From contig JBKPSJ010000227.1 of the NCBI GenBank assembly GCA_046765875.1, forward strand, positions 1-17,646: a DNA stretch of 17,646 nucleotides. The letters run 5' to 3'. The notes under the pieces were generated by a model. The model did not search any database, had not been told where the DNA came from, and saw nothing but the letters and a program-made list of their open reading frames with translations. The stretch is from DASRHY01 sp046765875 (GTDB taxonomy: Bacteria; Actinomycetota; Actinomycetes; Propionibacteriales; Kribbellaceae). A program made the position numbers and the translations under genes. Below, piece by piece: positions 7,973-15,053 of this stretch; within the stretch, counting starts at the first letter, position 1; the number at the start of each line of letters is the position of its first letter.

Positions 7973-9526
7973 GTGTCCGAGCGCCGGTTGATCCCCGCCG
8001 CGCGGGTCCGTCGTGTCCTGCCGTGGGTCGTGCTGGCGCTGGTGTCCCTTGCGGTCGCGGTCGTCGTCGGCCTGCTCGGGTTCTTCACCGACGAGCGCCC
8101 GGTGACGGTCGGCGCGCACGCCGCGGTGGTGTCGCCGACGCACGACGGGCATGTCACCCTCGACCTCGGCCCGGTGCTGCCGCGGCTGCGGCTGGCGACC
8201 AATCTGCCGGCCGGTATCGGGCTGAACGTCGACGTACAACAGACCGACGCGCGTGACTTCAACGACCTGCTCACCCGGGACGCGTTGATCGCCAGCCAGC
8301 CCGACGGTGAGATCCAGCGGCTGCACGACCTCGTCGTCGACATGGCCGTCGACAACGTCATCGCCGGGGTCGGCGCCGGCGTGTTCACCGCGGTCGTCCT
8401 GTTCGCGGGCTGGCGTACCGTCGGCCGGGTCCGCCGTGCCGAGCTGGTGCGGATCTTCTCCCACCACGTGGCGCAACTGGAGTTGCGGATGCTGGCGATC
8501 GTGGTCGCCTTGGCGATCGCGGTCGCGGCGATCCTGGTGCCGGACCGGATGCGGTCCAGCGACGTCGAGCCGACCGAGTGGCGCCCGCTGCAGGACCTGC
8601 TGCCCGCCGATATCCGCCTCGACCCGCGGCTGGGCAAGCTCGAGGCCGCTTCCGGTTTCGCCACCAGCGGGGGCGTCGGGCTGATCCGGACCGCCGTGGA
8701 TACCTACAACCGGTCGCAGCGGCTGTACGGCACGCTGAAGGACGCGATACCCGGCGTCCAGGCTCAGGTGCACAAGCCCACCAAGGAGCAGAAAATCGCC
8801 GTCCTGCTGTCGGACCGGCACGACAATATAGGGATGGACCCGGTGGTGGAGGAACTGGCGCGCGTCGCGGAGGCCAAACTGGTGATCGACGCCGGTGACG
8901 ACACGTCCAGCGGCCAGCGCTGGGAGGCGTTCAGCATCAACTCGCTGGCCGAGCACTTCAAGCACTACAAGATCGTCGCTGTGGCCGGCAACCACGACGC
9001 GGGCGGATTCGTCGAGGGAATGATGCGCAAGCATGGCTTCACCGTGCTGGACAGCAAGCCGGTCGAGGTCGAGGGCATCCGCTTCCTCGGCGACAGCGAC
9101 CCGACCAGCACCGGACTGGGCAGCGCCGACTCCCCCGGTGACGAGACCGTGCAGGAACAGTCCGCCCGGCTGGCCGACGTGGCCTGCGAACAGACCGACA
9201 AGCAGGAGATCGACACGTTCGTCGTACACGACCCGTCGTCGGCTGCGGACACCGCCGAGCGTGGTTGCGCGACGCTGGTGGTGTCGGGTCACCTGCACCG
9301 GCAGGTTGGGCCTACGACGAGCGCGCTGGACGGGCGGTCGGTGACGACGTATACGAACGGGACGACCGGGGGAGCGGCGTACGCGTTCGCGCTGGGCTAC
9401 ACGCTCCGGCGGCCGGGCGAGGTCACCCTGATCACCTACGAGGACGGCACACCGGTGGGGCTGCAACCCGTTCAGTTCCAGCCTTCCGGCAACGTCGAGG
9501 TCAGCCCGTACCAGCCGATCGGATGA
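7973..9526 (+). CDS. Membrane-anchored calcineurin-like metallophosphoesterase
   Basis: The 517-residue protein has three predicted membrane helices (about residues 17-37, 125-147 and 171-190) and a C-terminal metallophosphoesterase domain from about residue 272. The full family metal-site set is visible: Asp281-x-His283, Gly308-Asp309, Asn-His-Asp in GNHD at 339-342, His419, and GHLH at 439-442. The domain should therefore bind two metal ions and hydrolyse a phosphoester; the substrate cannot be read from the sequence. The segment between helices 1 and 2 (about 40-120) would lie on one side of the membrane. With an odd number of helices, it should be opposite the catalytic domain if the N-terminus is cytosolic. 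No neighbour suggests a pathway. Start: GTG at 7973, placed just after a TAGGTT hexamer. No gene name is justified; it looks like a conserved actinobacterial protein of unknown role. Confidence 0.85.
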   Translation: MSERRLIPAARVRRVLPWVVLALVSLAVAVVVGLLGFFTDERPVTVGAHAAVVSPTHDGHVTLDLGPVLPRLRLATNLPAGIGLNVDVQQTDARDFNDLLTRDALIASQPDGEIQRLHDLVVDMAVDNVIAGVGAGVFTAVVLFAGWRTVGRVRRAELVRIFSHHVAQLELRMLAIVVALAIAVAAILVPDRMRSSDVEPTEWRPLQDLLPADIRLDPRLGKLEAASGFATSGGVGLIRTAVDTYNRSQRLYGTLKDAIPGVQAQVHKPTKEQKIAVLLSDRHDNIGMDPVVEELARVAEAKLVIDAGDDTSSGQRWEAFSINSLAEHFKHYKIVAVAGNHDAGGFVEGMMRKHGFTVLDSKPVEVEGIRFLGDSDPTSTGLGSADSPGDETVQEQSARLADVACEQTDKQEIDTFVVHDPSSAADTAERGCATLVVSGHLHRQVGPTTSALDGRSVTTYTNGTTGGAAYAFALGYTLRRPGEVTLITYEDGTPVGLQPVQFQPSGNVEVSPYQPIG

Positions 9527-9549
9527 CGCGGGTGTCCGCAGAGCGGGGC

Positions 9550-9569
9550 GACCAGCGCGGCCACTGGTC
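9550..9569 (+). promoter_or_regulatory. Perfect 6-bp inverted repeat before pyk
   Basis: GACCAG (9550-9555) and CTGGTC (9564-9569) form a perfect inverted repeat with an 8-nt spacer. The repeat lies 24 nt after the phosphoesterase stop and 9 nt before the TAGGGT hexamer of pyk, overlapping the expected -35 position. It could be an operator for a regulator of pyk or a weak terminator of the upstream gene. No T-run follows. Confidence 0.35.
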
Positions 9570-9578
9570 TGCCGCGAG

Positions 9579-9584
9579 TAGGGT
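9579..9584 (+). promoter_or_regulatory. -10 element (TAGGGT) of pyk
   Basis: TAGGGT ends 8 nt before the GTG at 9593. Transcription would begin at or a base or two before the start codon. No Shine-Dalgarno sequence lies in the gap. A clear -35 was not found. Confidence 0.55.
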
Positions 9585-9592
9585 TGTGTGAC

Positions 9593-11035
<1,443 letters not shown>

Positions 11036-11057
11036 CCGTCCGGACATGCGGCTGCCC

Positions 11058-11063
11058 TATACT
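11058..11063 (+). promoter_or_regulatory. -10 element (TATACT) of tRNA-Leu
   Basis: TATACT is a near-consensus -10 and stands out in this GC-rich sequence. It lies 45 nt before the tRNA, so a short 5' leader would be removed by RNase P. CTGACC at 11032-11037, overlapping the pyk stop, could be a -35, but its 20-nt spacing is long. Confidence 0.55.
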
Positions 11064-11108
11064 GACGTTCGGCCGCGCGTTGAATAGCTGTGCGGATGGC
11101 GCGGAATT

Positions 11109-11191
11109 GCCGGGTTGGTGGAATGGCAGACACGATGGACTCAAAATCCATTGTCCGAAAGGGCGTGCGGGTTCGAATCCCGCACCCGGCA
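11109..11191 (+). tRNA. tRNA-Leu, anticodon CAA
   Basis: The acceptor stem GCCGGGT (11109-11115) pairs with ACCCGGC (11184-11190), followed by discriminator A at 11191. The anticodon stem ATGGA/TCCAT encloses the loop CTCAAAA, giving anticodon CAA, which reads the UUG leucine codon. A long variable arm (TGTCCGAAAGGGCGT region) is present, as expected of a class II tRNA such as leucine. The T arm is GCGGG-TTCGAAT-CCCGC. The 3' CCA is not encoded. Confidence 0.97.
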
Positions 11192-11224
11192 CAAACTGTC
11201 GGTGGCTCACACAATGATTGATGT

Positions 11225-11999
11225 ATGGGCCACATTCGTTCGCAGGACACCGTTGATTCGGCGCTGAGACTGTCCGACCTTGGTATCACAGACCGAGAGA
11301 ACGCCCTCATCCACGGCGTCGCGATCAAGACGATCCGGCGCTGGCGCCGGCTCTACCAGCGCCGTGGCCTCCCTCGTGGCGCGGCCTTCCAAGGTACGCC
11401 CTGCCCGCGGTGCGACGGCGCCTACCTGGACGAGGCGGCGTATGCGCACCTGCTCGGCTGGTATTCGGGCGACGGTCATATCGCCGATGCCCGCCGTGGC
11501 GTCTACGTACTGTCCATTTCCAACGATCCCAAATATCCCGATCTCAACGAGGAGATCATGGAAACAATGCGCACGGTGAAACCGACGGCGCGGCCGTGTG
11601 TACGAGCCGGTGCCGCACTGCGGATAGAGGCCCGGTGGAAGCATTGGCCATGTCTGTTCCCGCAACACGGTCCGGGCAGGAAGCACGAGCGCCGATCGTC
11701 CTTGCGGACTGGCAGCGCCCGATCGTTGCCGAGCATCCCGAACCGCTGCTGCGCGGACTGTTCCACTCCGACGGCTGCCGGGTCACGAACTGGACCGAGC
11801 GCGCGGTGGCCGGCGGCCGCAAGCGCTACGTCTACCCGCGCTACTTCTTCTCCAACGAGTCCGAGGACATCATCGGCATCCTGACCGACGCGCTGGAGTG
11901 CTCGACATCGGCTGGCGGCGGCCACGACGCAACCTTGTCGCCGTGAGCCGTCGAGAGGCGGTGGCGGCGCTGGACGTGTTCGTCGGGTCGAAGAGCTGA
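11225..11999 (+). pseudogene. Frameshifted LAGLIDADG-type homing endonuclease relative
   Basis: Three reading frames join into one protein of about 258 residues if two lost bases are restored. Frame 1 (11225 to about 11690) encodes a helix-turn-helix-like N-terminus (VDSALRLSDLGITD...KTIRRWRR), a CPRC pair at 60-63, and a first LAGLIDADG-like helix, YAHLLGWYSGDGHI (73-86), ending WPCLFPQHGPGRKHER. Frame 2 (about 11692-11898) continues PIVLADWQRPIV and holds the second such helix, LLRGLFHSDGCRV, then YPRYFFSNESEDIIGIL. Frame 3 (about 11901-11999) ends LDIGWRRPRRNLVAVSRREAVAALD...SKS before TGA. Both breaks fit single-base deletions, one in a C-run at 11690-11693 and one at 11898-11900. From memory, intact relatives in other actinobacteria carry this same order and are annotated as helix-turn-helix or LAGLIDADG proteins. 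No ribosome binding site is seen. The start is 33 nt after tRNA-Leu. DNA target and activity are unknown; an assembly error is possible. Confidence 0.75.
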
Positions 12000-12014
12000 C
12001 GGCGAGCGCGTCGG

Positions 12015-12020
12015 TAGGGT
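12015..12020 (+). promoter_or_regulatory. -10 element (TAGGGT) of the ANTAR regulator gene
   Basis: TAGGGT ends 7 nt before the GTG at 12028, the classic spacing for a leaderless actinobacterial transcript. The gap contains GGGG but no properly spaced Shine-Dalgarno site. The hexamer lies 15 nt beyond the last stop of the pseudogene. Confidence 0.6.
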
Positions 12021-12027
12021 ACGGGGT

Positions 12028-12624
12028 GTGAGTGCGAAGCGGGTGGTGATCGCCGAGGACGAGGCGCTGATCCGGATGGACCTGGCCGAGATGCTGGCCG
12101 AGGAGGGGTACGACGTCGTCGGGCAGGCGGGGGACGGCGAGGAGGCGGTGCGGCTGGCGTCCGAGCAGCGCCCGGACCTGGTGATCATGGACGTCAAGAT
12201 GCCCAAGCTGGACGGGATCAGCGCGGCCGAGCGGATCGCCGGCGACCGGATCGCCCCGGTGCTGATGCTCACCGCGTTCAGCCAGCGCGACCTGGTCGAG
12301 CGGGCCCGCGACGCCGGCGCGATGGCGTACCTGGTCAAGCCGTTCTCGAAGGCCGACCTGCTGCCCGCGATCGAGATCGCCGCCTCCCGGTACGACGAGC
12401 TGGCCGAGCTCGAGCGCGAGGTGGCCGACCTGACCGAGCGGCTGGAGACCCGCAAGCTGGTCGACCGGGCCAAGAGCATCCTGCAGACCAAGTTCGGGCT
12501 GTCCGAGCCGGACTCGTTCCGCTGGATCCAGAAGACCGCCATGGACAAGCGGGTGTCGATGCGCAAGGTCGCCGAGCTCGTGGTGGACGAGGCCGGGTCC
12601 GACACGCTCGGTCACTCTGAGTGA
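12028..12624 (+). CDS. pdtaR: ANTAR-domain response regulator (PdtaR/NasT type)
   Basis: The protein has 198 residues. The receiver domain (about 4-120) has the acidic pair Glu10-Asp11, phospho-acceptor Asp55 (VIMDVKMP), Thr82 and Lys104 (YLVKPFSKADL), so it should be phosphorylated by a histidine kinase. A coiled linker rich in Glu/Leu (about 122-142) leads to an ANTAR domain (about 140-187), with KLVDRAKSILQTKFGLSEPDSFRWIQKTAMD. ANTAR proteins bind paired hairpins in nascent RNA and prevent termination. The layout equals mycobacterial PdtaR (Rv1626), whose kinase is PdtaS. No kinase gene lies in the window, which is normal for this pair. The start is a GTG after a TAGGGT hexamer. The liv operon follows directly, 181 nt on, and its leader is a candidate target, though not shown to match. 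The gene symbol rests on resemblance only. Confidence 0.93.
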   Translation: MSAKRVVIAEDEALIRMDLAEMLAEEGYDVVGQAGDGEEAVRLASEQRPDLVIMDVKMPKLDGISAAERIAGDRIAPVLMLTAFSQRDLVERARDAGAMAYLVKPFSKADLLPAIEIAASRYDELAELEREVADLTERLETRKLVDRAKSILQTKFGLSEPDSFRWIQKTAMDKRVSMRKVAELVVDEAGSDTLGHSE

Positions 12625-12690
12625 GAACGGCCACGTAGCGTACAGAGGTCATCTGGTCCCACGCTGCTTACGGCTGTAACGACCTCACAA

Positions 12691-12710
12691 CACACCCAAG
12701 GGGCGGTGTG
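12691..12710 (+). terminator. Hairpin after the ANTAR regulator gene
   Basis: CACACC (12691-12696) pairs with GGTGTG (12705-12710) around an 8-nt loop. It lies 66 nt after the stop of the regulator gene and upstream of the proposed livJ promoter. There is no T-run, so it may be a weak terminator or an RNA structure with another role. Confidence 0.3.
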
Positions 12711-12731
12711 CATCCGGGCCACGGAGAGGTC

Positions 12732-12737
12732 TAACCT
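12732..12737 (+). promoter_or_regulatory. Possible -10 element (TAACCT) of the liv operon
   Basis: TAACCT fits the loose actinobacterial -10 pattern and would start transcription near 12744, leaving about 60 nt of leader before livJ. The -35 is not recognisable. TAGCGT at 12636-12641 is another possible -10, which would give a leader of about 155 nt. Confidence 0.35.
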
Positions 12738-12746
12738 TCCCATGCT

Positions 12747-12783
12747 CGCGGCAATCGCGCGCGGTTCGAGGAGAGTCTCGGAC
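12747..12783 (+). promoter_or_regulatory. Two adjacent stem-loops in the livJ leader
   Basis: The first is CGCG (12747-12750) with CGCG (12756-12759) around a 5-nt loop. The second is GTTCGAG (12764-12770) with CTCGGAC (12777-12783): 7 bp including one G-T wobble, around the 6-nt loop GAGAGT. They lie just before the livJ ribosome binding site. A paired arrangement with a hexaloop recalls ANTAR targets, but the loop lacks the expected A at position 1 and G at position 4, so this is not a clean match. Confidence 0.35.
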
Positions 12784-12796
12784 GGATCCACATATG

Positions 12797-12801
12797 GGAG
12801 G
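12797..12801 (+). promoter_or_regulatory. Ribosome binding site of livJ
   Basis: GGAGG lies 4 nt before the GTG at 12806. It sits downstream of the ATG at 12794, so that ATG cannot use it. This favours the GTG as the true start. Confidence 0.7.
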
Positions 12802-12805
12802 ACCA

Positions 12806-14029
12806 GTGCACCAGCGTTCCGTTCTGCGGGTCGGCGCGTCGCTGCTAGTAGCGTCGTTGGCCTTGACCGCCTGCGGTTCACGCAGCGAAAACAACGGCGG
12901 GGGCGGAGGCGGCAACAACAAGGTCGCCAAGATCGGCGTCATTGCACCGCTGTCAGGCGACCTTTCGGCGCTGGGTCTGGGCATCCAGCACTCTGTCGAA
13001 CTGGCCGTCAAGCAGGCCAACGACAGCGGCGCGATCTCGGGCTGGAAGCTCGAGGTCTCGGCCAAGGACGACGAGGCCAAGCCCGACGTCGGCAAGAACG
13101 CGGCCACCGCGCTCGCCTCCGACAAGGACGTGATCGGCGTCGTCGGCACGCTGAACTCCAGCGTCTCCCAGTCGGTGCAGCCGGTCCTGGCGGCCGCGAA
13201 GATCACCCAGGTTTCGCCGGCGAACACGAACCCGTCGCTGACCCAGGGCGCGAACTGGAAGACCTCGCCGGCGCGCACGTACCCGACCTACTTCCGGACG
13301 TGCACCACGGACGCCATCCAGGGTCCGTTCGCAGCGCGGTACCTGTTCGAGAAGGCGGGCATCAAGAAGGTCGCCACCATCCACGACAAGAAGGCGTACG
13401 GCCAGGGTCTGGTCGGAACCTTCACCGACGAGTTCACGAAGCTCGGTGGTCAGGTGGTCGCCGCGCAGACCATCAACCCGGACGACGTCAACTACCAGGC
13501 CGTCATCTCCAAGGTGAAGCCGGCCGCTCCTGCCGCCGTGTACTACGGCGGTGAGTACCCGCAGGCCGGTCCGCTGTCGCAGCAGATGAAGGCCGCCGGC
13601 CTGAACGTTCCGCTCATGGGCGGCGACGGCATCTTCGACCCGAAGTACATCGAGCTGGGCGGCAAGACCAGCGCGGGTGACCTGGCCACCTCCGTGGGCG
13701 CACCGACCGAAACGTTGGACACCGCGAAGAAGTTCATCGCGGACTACAACGCCGCCGGTTTCAAGGACCCATACGCCGCGTACGGCGCGTATTCGTTCGA
13801 CGCCGCGAACGCGATCATCAACGCTCTGAAGACCTCGCTCAAGGACGCCAAGGACGTCGAGTCGGCGCGGCAGCCGACCGTTGACGCGATGGGCAAGGTC
13901 AGCTTCGACGGCGTGACCGGTAAGGTCGCGTTCGACCAGTACGGCGACACCACGTCCAAGGTGCTCACCGTGTACAAGGTCCAGAGTGGCAAGTGGGCCG
14001 CTGTGAACACGGAGAGCTTCGGCAGCTAG
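12806..14029 (+). CDS. livJ: Branched-chain amino acid ABC transporter binding lipoprotein
   Basis: This is the extracellular substrate-binding protein of the liv transporter. From the GTG at 12806 (407 residues) it has a short basic N-terminus, a hydrophobic stretch (VGASLLVASLAL) and the lipobox LTAC with Cys23. It would be lipidated by Lgt and anchored outside the membrane. A Gly/Asn-rich linker (NNGGGGGGNN) follows, then a periplasmic-binding-protein fold of the Leu/Ile/Val (type 1) class beginning KIGVIAPLSGDLSALGLGIQHSVELAVKQAN, with the typical GVVGTLNSSVSQSVQPVLAAAKI segment. The in-frame ATG at 12794 would add four residues but overlaps the ribosome binding site. The gene is first in the operon and is separated from livH by a strong hairpin. 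The exact ligand (Leu, Ile, Val, or another amino acid or amide) cannot be assigned from sequence alone. Confidence 0.93.
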   Translation: MHQRSVLRVGASLLVASLALTACGSRSENNGGGGGGNNKVAKIGVIAPLSGDLSALGLGIQHSVELAVKQANDSGAISGWKLEVSAKDDEAKPDVGKNAATALASDKDVIGVVGTLNSSVSQSVQPVLAAAKITQVSPANTNPSLTQGANWKTSPARTYPTYFRTCTTDAIQGPFAARYLFEKAGIKKVATIHDKKAYGQGLVGTFTDEFTKLGGQVVAAQTINPDDVNYQAVISKVKPAAPAAVYYGGEYPQAGPLSQQMKAAGLNVPLMGGDGIFDPKYIELGGKTSAGDLATSVGAPTETLDTAKKFIADYNAAGFKDPYAAYGAYSFDAANAIINALKTSLKDAKDVESARQPTVDAMGKVSFDGVTGKVAFDQYGDTTSKVLTVYKVQSGKWAAVNTESFGS

Positions 14030-14047
14030 CCGAGGACCTCTTGATCG

Positions 14048-14075
14048 GGGGTGGGACGACATCGCGTCCCACCCC
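14048..14075 (+). terminator. Strong hairpin between livJ and livH
   Basis: GGGGTGGGACG (14048-14058) and CGTCCCACCCC (14065-14075) are perfect complements, forming an 11-bp stem with a 6-nt loop, 18 nt after the livJ stop. The following TGTGT is only weakly T-rich. It may act as a partial terminator or protect the 3' end of a livJ mRNA, so that the binding protein is made in excess over the membrane parts. Confidence 0.7.
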
Positions 14076-14100
14076 TGTGTCATGTCCGCCTGACTCATTC

Positions 14101-14105
14101 GGAGG
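14101..14105 (+). promoter_or_regulatory. Ribosome binding site of livH
   Basis: GGAGG lies 6 nt before the GTG at 14112 and supports that start. The overlapping ATG at 14110 is in another frame. Confidence 0.75.
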
Positions 14106-14111
14106 TCTGAT

Positions 14112-15053
14112 GTGGACCAGTTCTTCCAGCAGCTCGTCAACGGGCTGACACTCGGGTCGCTGTACGCCCTGATCGCCGTCGGCTACACCGTCGTCTACGG
14201 CATCATCCAGCTGATCAACTTCGCCCACGGTGAGGTGTTCATGATCGGCGCCTTCGGTGCTTTGAGCACCTATCTGTGGTTCTTCGACGGCCAGACCGCT
14301 CTGTGGGTCCTGCCGATCATGCTGTTCGGCGCCATCGTCGCCTCCGTGACCGTCGCGGTCCTGATGGAGCGCTTCGCGTACCGGCCGCTGCGGAACGCGC
14401 CACGGCTGGCGCCACTGATCACCGCTATCGGCGTGTCGGTGTTCCTGCAGGAGGCCGTGCGGTTGTTCTACGACAGGATTCCCGGTTTCCCGAGTGCCAA
14501 GCAGCGGATCCCGTTCCCGCAGATCGACGTGGTCACGGGACCGGCCATCCAGGTCGGCGGGGTGACCATCCAGCGGGCCGCGATCTTCACGGTAGCCGCG
14601 CTCGGCGTCTGCTCCGTGCTGCTGTGGTACTTCGTCAACCGGACCCGGCTCGGCCGCGGCATGCAGGCCGTGTCGCAGGACCCGGACACCGCCCGGCTGA
14701 TGGGGATAAACGTCGACTGGATCATCGTCGTCGCATTCATCCTGGGTGCGGTGCTCGCTGCTATCGCCGGTGTCTCGCAGGGGCTGCAGAACAGCAACAT
14801 CGACTTCCGGATGGGCTTCCTCGCCGGCCTGAAGGCGTTCACAGCCGCGGTGCTCGGCGGTATCGGGAACATCCAGGGCGCGGTCGTCGGCGGGCTGGTC
14901 CTCGGCGTCGTCGAGGCTATGGCGATCCAATACATTCCCGGTCAGTTCGGCGGTAGCTCTTGGAAGGACGTCTGGGCATTCGTCATCCTGATCCTGGTGC
15001 TGGTGTTCCGGCCACAAGGCCTACTCGGAGCGAGGGTGGTGGATCGCGCATGA
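14112..15053 (+). CDS. livH: Branched-chain amino acid ABC transporter permease LivH
   Basis: LivH is one of the two membrane permeases of the transporter. The 313 residues carry the family N-terminal stretch GLTLGSLYALIAVGYTVVYG...NFAHGEVFMIGAF (about 11-48) and about eight hydrophobic segments. The cytoplasmic loop that contacts the ATPases is GRGMQAVSQDPDTARLMGI (181-199). AAVLGGIGNIQGAVVGGL (245-262) and a C-terminal FRPQGLLG are also present. Length and motifs are typical. The stop overlaps the livM start in ATGA (15050-15053), so translation is coupled. It pairs with LivM and is driven by LivG and LivF. Confidence 0.95.
   Translation: MDQFFQQLVNGLTLGSLYALIAVGYTVVYGIIQLINFAHGEVFMIGAFGALSTYLWFFDGQTALWVLPIMLFGAIVASVTVAVLMERFAYRPLRNAPRLAPLITAIGVSVFLQEAVRLFYDRIPGFPSAKQRIPFPQIDVVTGPAIQVGGVTIQRAAIFTVAALGVCSVLLWYFVNRTRLGRGMQAVSQDPDTARLMGINVDWIIVVAFILGAVLAAIAGVSQGLQNSNIDFRMGFLAGLKAFTAAVLGGIGNIQGAVVGGLVLGVVEAMAIQYIPGQFGGSSWKDVWAFVILILVLVFRPQGLLGARVVDRA

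Noticed and set aside
11687..11903. Programmed ribosomal frameshifting in the homing endonuclease-like gene
   Set aside because: Two separate shifts would be needed, and neither site has a slippery heptamer or an obvious downstream pseudoknot. Single-base deletions explain both breaks more simply.
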